DNA from: Pseudorhodoferax aquiterrae
GTDB taxonomy: Bacteria > Pseudomonadota > Gammaproteobacteria > Burkholderiales > Burkholderiaceae_C
Assembly (NCBI RefSeq): GCF_014652235.1
Contig: NZ_BMYK01000017.1
Span: 62,001-126,000 of the forward strand
Direction: 5' to 3'
Length of the DNA stretch: 64,000 nt
In this document: piece after piece, positions 1 to 8,606 of the stretch
Position numbering within the stretch: position 1 is the first letter of the stretch
Layout of the letters: each line of letters begins with the position of its first letter
Notes under the pieces: model-generated
What the model saw: the letters and a program-made list of their open reading frames with translations, nothing else
What the model was told of the DNA's origin: nothing
Database searches by the model: none
Program-made: the position numbers and the translations under genes

Positions 1-645
1 CAGCTTGATGAGTTTGCGCGATTCGGGCTTCATGTCGACGAGCAGCTTGGCGGGCTGCCCGGCAACGACGGCCACCACATCGACGGTCTTGTCGGTCACC
101 AGCTTGATCAGCGCCTGCTCGTTGGAGGCGAAACTCGCGTTGGCTTGCGGCATCGGCTCGCCGAACATCAGGCGGTAGAGCGTGGCCGAAGTCAACGCCG
201 TTCCACTGCCGGATTCGCCCGCGCTGATTCTGGCGTTCTTGATGTCGTGGATGTAGTTCAGTTCCGAGTCGGCCCGGACGATGAAATAGATCTCTTCGTT
301 GTACAGCGGCATGACCACCCGCAAGGGGCGAATCATGTCGCGGGCTTCCGCGTTTCCGCCCGCGGCGATGTCGAGAAAGGCCTGGTACACGTCCGACTGC
401 ACCAGGGCCAGTTTGACGCCGGCGTCGTAACGCAAGCGGCGCACATTTTCGGCGGAACCGGCCGAAGGCAGGACCTCGAGTTTGACGTCCGCTGCGGGCG
501 CGGCGAACTGGGCGAGATCCTGCCCGATCTTGATGTAGGTTCCCCGCGAGGACGCCGTCACGATCTTGTATTCCGCCGCGGCGAACGCGGACATGTGAAG
601 GAGCATTCCCGCGGCGACCAGCACGCGCAGCACGAGGTTTGTCAT
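1..645 (-). CDS. TAXI-family TRAP transporter solute-binding protein, C-terminus cut by window edge
   Basis: Reading from the ATG at 645, 215 codons are present and the gene continues beyond base 1. The family is usually near 320 residues, so roughly the last third is missing. A signal peptide (LRVLVAAGMLLHMSAFA) is followed by the TAXI-type opening YKIVTASSRGTYIKIGQDLA and later by SGSGTALTSATLYRLMFGE, in the region that closes the binding cleft. By family, this is a periplasmic receptor handing a small organic acid or amino acid to a TRAP membrane unit; no membrane subunit is visible here. The start codon directly abuts the stop of the upstream zinc-ribbon gene (TAA then ATG), with AGGAGA about 7 bases upstream lying inside that gene, so the two are probably translationally coupled. 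The ligand cannot be told. Confidence 0.85.
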   Translation of the reverse strand, partial: MTNLVLRVLVAAGMLLHMSAFAAAEYKIVTASSRGTYIKIGQDLAQFAAPAADVKLEVLPSAGSAENVRRLRYDAGVKLALVQSDVYQAFLDIAAGGNAEARDMIRPLRVVMPLYNEEIYFIVRADSELNYIHDIKNARISAGESGSGTALTSATLYRLMFGEPMPQANASFASNEQALIKLVTDKTVDVVAVVAGQPAKLLVDMKPESRKLIKL

Positions 646-1431
646 TTATCGCTTCTCCTGTGGCATATCGAGATTGCACAGCCCCAGCGCTGCGACGGCC
701 GGTGGACATGGCTTGCCCGTCGATGACTCTGGAAGGGGGACTGCATCGGTACCGGTGGCCGGAAGGCTCGAGCTCGTGGCCGCTTCTGTAGCGGGTGCCG
801 CAGCCGATCGCTGCCGTACGGCGTCGTTCTCCATGGCAAGGGGCGACTGAACCGCTTCGTTCGGCATGGCAGTGGCATCCCGCGCGGGTGGGCGTTCGGA
901 GCCCACGGATTCCTGGCCACGGCGCGCGTTCGACGAATCGCCGGCCGCCTCTTCCCGGCCTTGCGACCCATCGGCGCGGGACCGAGCACCTTGGTACACA
1001 TAGGCGGAAATCGCCCCGACCACCAGCAGCAGCGCGAGCACTAGGACCGCCATGCGCGTGCCCCGCTGCGAGCGGGCGCCAGGGAGCGAAAGTTCCGGCG
1101 GCGCGGCTGCGTCGGCCGATGGGCGGTCCACGTGCCCATCCGTCGGATGCTTGCTCTGGAACAGGGCGGCGGATGGCGGCGCTTCCAATCTCTGCGGCGT
1201 GCCGTCGCCGCCCGCCAAATCAAAATTGGACGGCCGAAACTGGAAATCGCGTTCCGGGGGCACTGTCAGAGAAAATGCGCCGCCGCATTTGTGGCATTTC
1301 GTCGCGGTTCGCAGATCCACCCCGCCACATCGGTAACAAGGCTGAAGATTTAACTGACCGTCACAACTGTTGCAATAATCTACATCCGCCGGATTGAGAT
1401 GCTGACAGAAGAGGCACTTGAGCGTGGACAT
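646..1431 (-). CDS. Membrane-anchored double zinc-ribbon protein of unknown function
   Basis: A 261-residue protein. The N-terminus carries two CxxC-type zinc-ribbon knuckle pairs (CLFCQ with YCNSC, then CYRCGG with KCHKCGG, about residues 6-55). A low-complexity Pro/Ala/Ser region follows, then one transmembrane segment (MAVLVLALLLVVGAISAYVY, about residues 125-145), then a polar tail rich in Ala, Ser, Glu and Pro. This predicts a cytoplasmic zinc-binding head, a single membrane pass and a disordered periplasmic tail. I chose the ATG at 1431 because MSTLKCLFC starts directly at the first knuckle; a TTG 19 codons upstream is possible. No strong ribosome site precedes either start. It abuts the TAXI binding-protein gene without spacing. 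I do not recognise a named family; membrane zinc-ribbon proteins of this shape have no assigned reaction. Confidence 0.75.
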   Translation of the reverse strand: MSTLKCLFCQHLNPADVDYCNSCDGQLNLQPCYRCGGVDLRTATKCHKCGGAFSLTVPPERDFQFRPSNFDLAGGDGTPQRLEAPPSAALFQSKHPTDGHVDRPSADAAAPPELSLPGARSQRGTRMAVLVLALLLVVGAISAYVYQGARSRADGSQGREEAAGDSSNARRGQESVGSERPPARDATAMPNEAVQSPLAMENDAVRQRSAAAPATEAATSSSLPATGTDAVPLPESSTGKPCPPAVAALGLCNLDMPQEKR

Positions 1432-1590
1432 CTGCGGCTTATCGGGTAACGCGGCATGGGCGGTGATCAAAATTGCGGCATTGTTCAATAAAACGGTGCC
1501 ATTATGTGGGTGCTGATCAGAGCTCTGGGTGGTCGTATTCCCGACGGTAGCTACCTTCCCACAAGCTGTTTCACCCTATCTGAGCGGTCG

Positions 1591-1846
1591 TCACCGGCTC
1601 TCGAAGCGGACCTGCACCAGGAGCTTGTTTTCCATTCCGGGTGGTGGACCGCGATACGCGACTTTGCTCGTTTCGAGAATGTCGCCAATTGGCCGCCGTG
1701 GGAATGAATCCCCCGGGACGATTCTCGTAAAGCACGGGCGTCACCTTCGTGTGGAGACGGGATTGAAGCTCCGGATGGAACCGGATCGGGCCGTGCGCCA
1801 CCTGGTGCGGCAAGGCGCCGGTTCGCCGGGCTTGCCAGAGATTCCG
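1591..1846 (-). pseudogene. Frameshifted remnant of an unidentified gene, C-terminal part only
   Basis: The 415-bp stretch 1432-1846 has no intact gene, but 1591-1846 keeps coding character in two joined minus-strand frames. The first reads LPHQVAHGPIRFHPELQ and on to TPVLYENRPG. After a shift by one base at the C5 run 1710-1714 it continues as GDSFPRRPIGDILETS and then PPPGMENKLLVQVRFESR before TGA at 1591-1593. Removing one base of that homopolymer gives a single uninterrupted frame. The 5' part is missing, because the frame runs into the end of the GMC oxidoreductase gene with no start. I do not recognise the family. It is either a decayed gene tail or a sequencing slip in a homopolymer. 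I see nothing in 1432-1590. Confidence 0.45.
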
Positions 1847-4800
1847 TCAGTTGAACCGATCCAACTCCCCCACCACCCACGGATACACGTCCTTCGCCGC
1901 GCCGCGCCCCACGAACAAGTCCATGTGCGCATAGCCCTCGAACACCTGGCGCCGGTACAGCGCCGGGTCGTTGTGGCGCTGCAGCCAGGCCTGCGTGCGC
2001 AACGAGGTCTCGGGGAAGAACAGCTGGTTGTCCGCGCCCGCCATGAAGCTGATCGGCAGCGCGAGCCGCGGCGCGTTGGCCGGCGTCACGTAGCAGTCGT
2101 TGCCAGCGGCGTCCACGGCCTTGCCGCGCTGCATGATCAGGCTCAGCTGCTCGAAGGGGTGCAGCGACACCGTGCCGAACATGCCGGCCAGCGCGGTGTG
2201 CGTGGCGTGGTTGAGCTGGCTGTGCGTCCACGACGGGCCGAACACCGCGAAGACACGGCGGCACAGCGGGTTCTTGCAGGCCTCGCCCTCGGGCACGGGC
2301 AGCTTGTAGGCCAGCGTGTCGATCGTGCGGTCCAGGTCCGTCGTGCCGGGCACGCTGTCGAAGCGGCCCTGCAGCGGCGCGTAGCCCTCGAGCAGCCGGG
2401 CCAGGCCGATGTCGGCCTTGGCCGCGTTGAGCCAGTTGGTGACGGGGTGCAGCGTGAGCTGCGAGGCGATCAGCGAACGCACGCCTTCCATGCCGTCGAG
2501 CAGCGCCATCAAGAGACTCATCGCCCCCACGCAGTGGGCCATGGCCTGCACCGAGGGCGCACCCGTTGCTTCGCGGATGGTGCGGATGGCGGCGGGCCAG
2601 TCCTCGCGCACGATGTCGTCGACCGTGAACGGCGCGACGGGGCTGCCCGAATCGCTGCTGGCGCGGTAGTCGAACAGCCAGCAGTCGTAGCCGCGCGCGC
2701 ACAGGGCCTCCACGAGGCTCTGGTCCACGGTGTCGGTGGCGAACGAGCTTGCGCGTACCGAGAAGCCGGGCGCCAGTACCACCGGGCCGCGCGTGCCGCC
2801 GCGGTAGCGCGTGAGCCGGACCTGAAAGCCCCGCGCCGCGTCGCCCACCGGCACCTGCACCACCTCGGGCTGCGGCGCGCGCAGCTTGCGGCGCGGCAGC
2901 AGCGGCGCGTCCTGCGCCGGGAAGTTGTTGAGGTCGGCCAGCAGCCCCCCGTAGGCGCGCATCAGCGTGGTGCCGAAGAAGCCCGCGAACTTGGCGAGGT
3001 AGGCCTGTGCGATCGCCTCGCGCGCGCGCGGCACGGCGTTCTCGATCTGGCCGATCCAGTTGGCCGGCGGTTCCAGGCGGATCGAGGCGGCCTGCCAGGC
3101 CAGGTCTTCCAGGCCCAGCGTGAGCAGGCCCTGGGCCACCAGCGGCATGGTGGCTTCGTCGAGGTCGTAGACCTTGACCATCAGCGTGGTGGTGTCGGTC
3201 CAGGGCGAGGACCCGGGCCGCTGGCGCAGCACCTTGTGGCCCTTGAAGCGCAAGCGGCTGCCGTTCTCGCGCTGCAGCACCATCTCGTAGCCCATGGTCC
3301 AGGTCTCCACCTGTTGCGGGTCGACCGGGAACAGGTGGAACACGCCGCTCTGCACGGCCATGGGCGCGGGGCTCAGGGCCGGGCAGGTCACCGTGCCGCG
3401 GATCTGCGCCGGGTGCGTGGGGTCGTCGAGCAGGCGCGCCAGGTCGTCGGTGTGGATGGTCAGCTGAAAGGCCATGGACTGGCCCGCCGCGCGGCCCCAG
3501 GCGGCGGCCACGGCGTAGTCGCTCGCCAGGCGCTGCTCGGTGTTGCTGCGCGGGGTCACGGCCTGCGTGCTGATCCAGCCCGACATGGTTTCGGTGAATT
3601 CGAAGCTCGGCGACAGGCGCGAGGGGTCGTGGGCGATCATTTCGGCCACGGCCTTCTTGGCGGCATCGAGCAGGCCGTCCTCGACCACATCGAGCGCGCG
3701 CTGCCACCAGTGGCGGTGCTTGCCGGGCGGCGGGGCCGGGGCGGGCAGGGGCTGGCGCGGATGCAGCGTGGTGTCGACGCGCCAGCCGCGCGCCTCGCAC
3801 AGGTGCTGCAGCGCGCGCTCGGCCAGCGCGGAGATGGTCAGCAGCGGGTTCACGCCCACGGCGCCGGGCAGGATGGCGCCGTCGCAGACGAACAGGCCCT
3901 CGTGCACGGCCGTGCCGGTGGCACCCGCGAACACGCGGCCCAGGTGGTCGACCACGCCCTGCGCGGCGTCGTCGCCCATGCCGCAGCCGCCCAGCGGGTG
4001 CACGGTGATGAGCTTCTTGCCGAGTGCCTGGCTCCACAGCGGGTTGGCGACGAACTGGCCCGAGATCGCCTGGCTGGCCAGGTTGAGCCAGTCGTTGTCG
4101 CGCACGATGGCGGGGCTGCTGCCCGCACCGGGCCAGTGGATGCGCAGGCGGTCGTTCTGCAGGCGCAGTTCGCCGGCCGACTCGTCCACGCTCATGACCA
4201 GGTAGGTCTGCGTGCGCGCCACGGCGCCGGCATAGGCCGTGGCCGCCAGTTCGCCCGGGTGCTGCACGGCGTCGGCCATGGCCTGGGCGTCGAGCAGGCG
4301 GGCCTTGGCCTGGCCCGCGCCGTAGCTGAACTCACCGCCGTTCAGCGCGGTGTTGAAGAACAGCGCCGGCGTCAGCAGCGTGGCCAGCGCACCGGGGATC
4401 ACACCTTCTTCGATCACCAGGCCGTCGGCCAGCGCCGGCGTGGCGCGCATGTCGATCAGGCCGGTGATGCAGGGGCCGGGCAGCTGGTCCTTGGGCACGG
4501 GGTTGGTGCCTGCCCCCACGCCGTTGATGTTGCGGCGCTGGTCCTTGCCGTCTGGGCTGGCAGGCTTCGGATCCCAGTCGGCATCGAATCCCAGGGCCAG
4601 CACGTCGCCGTTGCCCGAGAAGCGCTGGCCCAGGCGGTCGGACAGGGCCAGGCCTTGTTCGCGCGAGCGCAGCAGGATCTCGGTGGAGCCCAGCGCGCCG
4701 GCGCCCAGCAGCACCAGGTCGGCGTAGACGCTGTCGGGCGCCTTGGTGACCGGCCCGGCGCCGCGCAGCGCGACGGCCTCGAAGAACACGCGCCAGCCCT

Positions 4801-5530
4801 GGCCTTCGCGCGCCACATGGCGCACACGCGCACCCGTGAAGATCTGCGCGCCGTGCGCATGCGCATCGGGCAGGTAGTTCATGCGCGTGGTGTTCTTGGC
4901 CCCCACGTTGCAGCCGCTGGTGCAGTCGCCGCACAGCGTGCAGGCCGGCTGCGGCACGCCGAAGGGATTGGTCTGGTTCTCGAAATTGACCGTGATGGGC
5001 GGACGCGAGAACGGCTTGCCCAGCACCTGGGCCGACTTGCGCAGGGCTTCCAGCTTGTTGAGCTTCGGAAAGTGCTCGGGGTAGGGCGTGGGCGCGAGCA
5101 CCTGGCGGGCGCGTTCCACATAGGGTGCGAGCAGGGTCGGGTCGTCGCGGAAGGGCTGGGGCCAGGCCTCGGTGGCGAAGTGGCGCGGATCGACTTCCAG
5201 CGCCACGTTGGCGTTGATCAGCGAGGTGCCGCCCAGGCCGCAGCCGACCATGGCCAGCATGTCGTCGTTCAGGTGCAGGTTGTACAGGCCGTCGGCCGCG
5301 CCGAGCCGGCCGCGCGCGGTGTCGATCTGCATGTCGGCGCGCGCGCTGGCCAGGCCGTCGGGGAACTGGCCGGGCAGGATCTCGCGGCCGCGTTCGAGCA
5401 CGCAGACCGACTGGCCGGCGCGCGCCAGCCGCGCCGCGGCCACGCCGGCGCCGTAGCCCGAGCCGACCACGACGGCGGTGTAGCGCGCGCCGATGGTGTG
5501 CAGGGGGCGGGCGATGGGTTGCAGGTTCAA
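1847..5530 (-). CDS. GMC oxidoreductase (cholesterol-oxidase type) fused to an alpha/beta hydrolase
   Basis: A 1,227-residue fusion. Residues 23-29 (GSGYGAG) form the FAD-binding loop. A cysteine cluster near 195-208 (CTLCGDCTSGC) has ferredoxin-like CxxCxxCxxxC spacing, a feature I associate with ChoD-type sterol oxidases. The FAD-binding C-terminal part (GVNPLLTISALAERALQHL) ends near 560. A linker and a beta-rich region (about 640-850) follow, then an alpha/beta hydrolase (about 890-1227). Its nucleophile elbow is AHCVGA with Cys1000, the cysteine version of the lipase box seen in PhaC-type enzymes; a late Asp (AGADNQLFF) and His (YAHMDLFVG) complete a plausible triad. The start is TTG at 5530, preceded by GAGGAG at ideal spacing. 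No signal peptide is visible. Expected chemistry is oxidation of a sterol or other hydrophobic alcohol, plus ester or thioester hydrolysis or acyl transfer. The substrate is not deducible. Confidence 0.85.
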   Translation of the reverse strand: MNLQPIARPLHTIGARYTAVVVGSGYGAGVAAARLARAGQSVCVLERGREILPGQFPDGLASARADMQIDTARGRLGAADGLYNLHLNDDMLAMVGCGLGGTSLINANVALEVDPRHFATEAWPQPFRDDPTLLAPYVERARQVLAPTPYPEHFPKLNKLEALRKSAQVLGKPFSRPPITVNFENQTNPFGVPQPACTLCGDCTSGCNVGAKNTTRMNYLPDAHAHGAQIFTGARVRHVAREGQGWRVFFEAVALRGAGPVTKAPDSVYADLVLLGAGALGSTEILLRSREQGLALSDRLGQRFSGNGDVLALGFDADWDPKPASPDGKDQRRNINGVGAGTNPVPKDQLPGPCITGLIDMRATPALADGLVIEEGVIPGALATLLTPALFFNTALNGGEFSYGAGQAKARLLDAQAMADAVQHPGELAATAYAGAVARTQTYLVMSVDESAGELRLQNDRLRIHWPGAGSSPAIVRDNDWLNLASQAISGQFVANPLWSQALGKKLITVHPLGGCGMGDDAAQGVVDHLGRVFAGATGTAVHEGLFVCDGAILPGAVGVNPLLTISALAERALQHLCEARGWRVDTTLHPRQPLPAPAPPPGKHRHWWQRALDVVEDGLLDAAKKAVAEMIAHDPSRLSPSFEFTETMSGWISTQAVTPRSNTEQRLASDYAVAAAWGRAAGQSMAFQLTIHTDDLARLLDDPTHPAQIRGTVTCPALSPAPMAVQSGVFHLFPVDPQQVETWTMGYEMVLQRENGSRLRFKGHKVLRQRPGSSPWTDTTTLMVKVYDLDEATMPLVAQGLLTLGLEDLAWQAASIRLEPPANWIGQIENAVPRAREAIAQAYLAKFAGFFGTTLMRAYGGLLADLNNFPAQDAPLLPRRKLRAPQPEVVQVPVGDAARGFQVRLTRYRGGTRGPVVLAPGFSVRASSFATDTVDQSLVEALCARGYDCWLFDYRASSDSGSPVAPFTVDDIVREDWPAAIRTIREATGAPSVQAMAHCVGAMSLLMALLDGMEGVRSLIASQLTLHPVTNWLNAAKADIGLARLLEGYAPLQGRFDSVPGTTDLDRTIDTLAYKLPVPEGEACKNPLCRRVFAVFGPSWTHSQLNHATHTALAGMFGTVSLHPFEQLSLIMQRGKAVDAAGNDCYVTPANAPRLALPISFMAGADNQLFFPETSLRTQAWLQRHNDPALYRRQVFEGYAHMDLFVGRGAAKDVYPWVVGELDRFN

Positions 5531-5587
5531 AGGGGCTCCTCGGGGTCTTGTGGTGTGGGTCGATGCGACAAGTTCAAAACGGACGTG

Positions 5588-5997
5588 GCCGAGCGCAGCA
5601 ATGGCCCGTGTGGGACCCCGCTCCTGGGGCCCCTGTGCACTGCCGGGGGCACATCCCGGCCTCCGGTGCCAGCAGGAAACACGACGTCTGATCGGAGTGA
5701 GGAGGTGGGGGCTTCACCCCCACACCCCGACTTACTTTCTCTTGCTTCGCCAAGAGAAAGTAAGCAAAGAGAAGGCGACCCCGGTGCCCCTGTCCCTGCG
5801 CTGGCGCTCCGGGCACCCTGCGGTGCTCGCGCCATGGGCTGCATTGCGCAACTCATGCTGTTCACTTCGTTCACTGCATTCGAACAAGCGCAATGAGTCA
5901 GATGACAAAGCGCGTGGTTCCCCGCGCAGCCCATGGCGCTGCGCTCCTCGGCAGGGGCACAGGGGAAAGAGCCATTCGGGCCATCGCTGCGCTCGGC
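5588..5997. repeat. ~410-bp intergenic element bounded by 21-bp inverted repeats
   Basis: The interval 5531-6018 has no convincing gene. Its ends are imperfect inverted repeats: 5588-5608 (GCCGAGCGCAGCAATGGCCCG) and 5977-5997, whose complement differs at one of 21 positions. Just inside, CCCCTGTGCAC near 5630 is mirrored by GGGGCACAGGGG near 5955. The centre holds two perfect stem-loops: GTGGGGG/CCCCCAC (5705-5723) and the long stem at 5731-5764. From general knowledge, this type of sequence recurs between genes in Comamonadaceae and relatives. No transposase is encoded, so it resembles a non-autonomous (MITE-like) or REP-like element. Copy number cannot be seen from one window. Confidence 0.6.
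5731..5764. other. Perfect 14-bp stem with 6-nt loop inside the intergenic element
   Basis: CTTACTTTCTCTTG (5731-5744) pairs exactly with CAAGAGAAAGTAAG (5751-5764) around the loop CTTCGC. It is AT-rich against a roughly 70% GC background. Its symmetry allows formation in either transcript, so it could act as a bidirectional transcription stop or RNA-processing site between the metallophosphoesterase and GMC genes. There is no clear T-tract after either arm, so intrinsic termination is uncertain. Confidence 0.6.
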
Positions 5998-6018
5998 CTG
6001 GGGCCGTCTCGTCGAGGG

Positions 6019-7500
6019 TCACGCCGCCTCGGCGTCGAAGAAGTCGTCCAGCAGCTGGCGCGCGCGCTGCTCCAGCGCTTCCTGGGCGCAGCCCGAGAAC
6101 TGCTGCCAGGCGCCCGCGGTCTGGGCCAGCGCGTCCGAGAGCGCAGCCAGCATGGGGTTGGCCGCGTCGCTGAAATCGCCGCTACCTGCGGCGCGCACGG
6201 GCGCCATGCGGCCGTTGACCGGGTCGTTGAACAGGCGCAGCGCAGCCATGTTCAGGTCGGCATCGAGCAGCACCATCGAGGCGCCCTGCGTGGGGGTCAG
6301 CGTGGGCTGGTCCATGACCCAGCCGCCGGTGTTGAAGACGGCCACGGGGCGCTCGAAGCCGGCGACGGGCAGGCTGTCCTCGAAGGGCTTGTGGGTGTGG
6401 CCGAACACGAAGCCGAGGTCCAGCTTTTCGGGGTGCAGGATGCCGCTGCGGCGCAGTTGGCGCCGGGTCGGCCCGCCGATGTACCAGGCGAGGTCGGCCG
6501 TGTCGGCGGCCGTCATGGTCTGGGCGTAGCTGGCGCGCTGGGACTGGGCCACCTGGCCCAGCGTGGCGTCCACCGCGCCCAGCACCAGCTGGTCCAGCGT
6601 GATGCCCTGCACCAGCGCGGCGCGGCCGCTGGTCTCGAAGGTCTTGCCGATCCAGGCCACGAGCTTGGTCGCGAGCTTGCGCGAGAAGCTGTGCGAGGCA
6701 CCGCCGTCGCGCATGATGTCGTACAGCCGCATGGCGGTGTGGCCGGTGCTGCCGGCGCTGCCCAGGTCGGACCACAGGAAGTCGACCCAGGCGCCGTTCT
6801 CGGCCTCCAGCTGCGCCACCGTCAGCGAATCGGCCGGGCGCGGCGTGCGCGCCAGGCCGGGCAGCTGGGCGTTGAGCGTGGACACCATGCGGTACATGGG
6901 GTCCACGTAGTGGCCGTGGTGCAGCACGCGGCAGCGCGTGGTGGTGGCGTCGACGAGCGCGAGGTTGGGGTAGGCGATGTCGCAGCGCATGCCGTCCAGG
7001 CCCGGCACGCTGCGCAGCAGCCGCGTGAGCAGCGGCGAGGGTGGCAGCGGGGCGTCGGGCTGGTCGGTGAGCGCGGTGTGCTGCAGCAGGTCGCGCGGGA
7101 TGCGGCCGGCGTCCAGCGCGGCCTGGAACTGCTGGTCCTGGGCGGCGCGCCACAGGTGGTGGTCGTGGTTGCCGGGAACGCACAGCACGCGCGGGGCGAA
7201 CAGCGGCTCGCCGTCGGCGTCCACCAGCGCCGCGCGTGCGAACTGGGCGAAGGACTGGGCCACGGCGCCCATGGGCGACAGGCCCATGTCCAGCACGTCG
7301 CCGAGCAGGATCAGCGTGGGGCGCTCGGCACCGGGCGGCACCAGGCGCTGCAGCAGCTGGCGCAGCGCGGCGCCGAAGGCGGACAGCGTGTCGCTGCAGC
7401 GCGTGGGGTCGGGCTGGCCGGCGGCGTCGGTGCCGACGAGGCAGCTGTAGGCCGCACCCAGGTGGAGGTCGGAGAGGCAGAGGTAGCGCAGTGCGGGCAT
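6019..7500 (-). CDS. Calcineurin-like metallophosphoesterase
   Basis: A 493-residue protein from the ATG at 7500 (MPALRYLCLSDLHLG). All core motifs of the calcineurin-like phosphoesterase fold are present in order: SDLHLG (residues 9-14), LLGDVLDMG, VPGNHDHHLW, a central HGHY and the late GHTHKPF. These ligate the two metal ions, so a metal-dependent phosphomono- or phosphodiesterase is expected. The open frame extends further upstream, but that part overlaps the neighbouring hydrolase and lacks protein-like character. No signal peptide or membrane segment is seen. It lies 10 bp downstream of the membrane-tethered hydrolase gene on the same strand and upstream of the GMC-hydrolase fusion, from which the inverted-repeat element separates it. 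The substrate is unknown. Confidence 0.85.
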   Translation of the reverse strand: MPALRYLCLSDLHLGAAYSCLVGTDAAGQPDPTRCSDTLSAFGAALRQLLQRLVPPGAERPTLILLGDVLDMGLSPMGAVAQSFAQFARAALVDADGEPLFAPRVLCVPGNHDHHLWRAAQDQQFQAALDAGRIPRDLLQHTALTDQPDAPLPPSPLLTRLLRSVPGLDGMRCDIAYPNLALVDATTTRCRVLHHGHYVDPMYRMVSTLNAQLPGLARTPRPADSLTVAQLEAENGAWVDFLWSDLGSAGSTGHTAMRLYDIMRDGGASHSFSRKLATKLVAWIGKTFETSGRAALVQGITLDQLVLGAVDATLGQVAQSQRASYAQTMTAADTADLAWYIGGPTRRQLRRSGILHPEKLDLGFVFGHTHKPFEDSLPVAGFERPVAVFNTGGWVMDQPTLTPTQGASMVLLDADLNMAALRLFNDPVNGRMAPVRAAGSGDFSDAANPMLAALSDALAQTAGAWQQFSGCAQEALEQRARQLLDDFFDAEAA

Positions 7501-7510
7501 GGCTGTCGTT

Positions 7511-8509
7511 CTAGGCGGGCTGCGGGGCATAGCGCGGCGCCGGGCGCGGCGCGCGTGCGGCGTCGGCGGCAGGCAGGTGGGCGCTGATGTGGTGGCGCGG
7601 CGGCAGCACGTCCAGGTGGCGGGCGAAGAAGCTGGCCACGCGGATCTCGTAGGCCAGCGGCAGTGCGCGGTAGGAGCCGCTGTGGCCCTCGCTGTCGGTG
7701 CGCCAGCATTCTCCGCCACAGGCCGTGGCCAGCGCGTGGGCGTCGGTGGCGGGCACGAAGCGGTCGCCCTGGCTGTGGATCACGAGCACGGGCCGGCCGC
7801 GCAGCCGCGGCATGCACGACAGCGGCTGCACGCGGCGCACGTCCACGCCCAGCAGCAGCCGGGCCGCCGCCAGCGTGCCGGGCAGGAACCAGCCCGGCGC
7901 CCGCGACAGGCGCGAGAACTGCCGGCCCAGCATCTGCTCGAAGCTGGCGAAGGCACTGTCCAGCACTAGCGCGCCGATGGCCGGTTCGTCGACGGCGGCC
8001 AGGGCCGCGGTGCCGGCGCCCAGCGAGACGCCCAGCACGCCGATGCGGCCCGGCGCATAGCCGCGCGCCAGCAGGAAGTCCACCGCACCCAGCACGTCGT
8101 GGCGTTCGTGCCAGCCGTAGCTCAGGCGCGCCGGGCTGCTGCCGCCATGGCCGCGCAGATCGATCAGCAGCACCGACATGCCGACATCGCGCAACCGCTC
8201 GGCCAGGGCCAGCGAGGGCGCCTTGCCCTGCTCGCCGCGGCAGGCGTCCTTGCCATGCACGAGGATCACGGCGCCCTGGCGCGGCGTGGCCGGCAGGTAC
8301 CAGGCGTCGATGCGGGCGCGGCCGTCGCGCGCGGCGAACTGCACGGCATGCTCGCGCAGCTGCGGATGGCTCTGCTGCGGCGAGCGGCGGTCCGGGCGCA
8401 CGCGCGTGAAACGGTGGGCGATGCAGGTGCAGGCCAGTGCATAGGCCAGGGCCAGCAGGGCGAACAACGCGAGGCTGGCCAGCGGAGGGGCGAAATCGGA
8501 GAGGTTCAT
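7511..8509 (-). CDS. Membrane-tethered alpha/beta hydrolase
   Basis: 332 residues. A single N-terminal hydrophobic segment (LASLALFALLALAYALA, about residues 10-28) should anchor it in the inner membrane. The hydrolase core follows: oxyanion strand VILVHGKDACRGEQG, DLRGHGGSS, nucleophile elbow GVSLGA, acid residue in SQGDRFVP and catalytic His in SEGHSGSY. The overall pattern is that of FrsA/COG1073-type serine hydrolases, probably an esterase or peptidase. The ATG at 8509 gives the anchor segment directly; longer starts add sequence with no protein-like pattern. The stop is 10 bp before the metallophosphoesterase start, so the two are likely cotranscribed. Natural substrate unknown. Confidence 0.85.
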   Translation of the reverse strand: MNLSDFAPPLASLALFALLALAYALACTCIAHRFTRVRPDRRSPQQSHPQLREHAVQFAARDGRARIDAWYLPATPRQGAVILVHGKDACRGEQGKAPSLALAERLRDVGMSVLLIDLRGHGGSSPARLSYGWHERHDVLGAVDFLLARGYAPGRIGVLGVSLGAGTAALAAVDEPAIGALVLDSAFASFEQMLGRQFSRLSRAPGWFLPGTLAAARLLLGVDVRRVQPLSCMPRLRGRPVLVIHSQGDRFVPATDAHALATACGGECWRTDSEGHSGSYRALPLAYEIRVASFFARHLDVLPPRHHISAHLPAADAARAPRPAPRYAPQPA

Positions 8510-8606
8510 GGCGCGGTGCTCCGGTGAAGACGGGCAGGCCGCTACTGTCGGGAAAACCCGCGCGGAAGTCCTGAAACGCGCCTGAAAACTGCCTGAAACT
8601 TCGGTG

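Noticed and set aside
1529-5896. A 1,455-codon open frame on the plus strand
   Set aside because: It is antisense to the GMC-hydrolase fusion; its sequence is dominated by Arg, Gly, Ala, His, Val and Gln with no domain motif, as expected for the complement of a GC-rich gene.
5588-5997. Insertion sequence
   Set aside because: Terminal inverted repeats exist but there is no transposase or room for one; kept only as a non-coding element.
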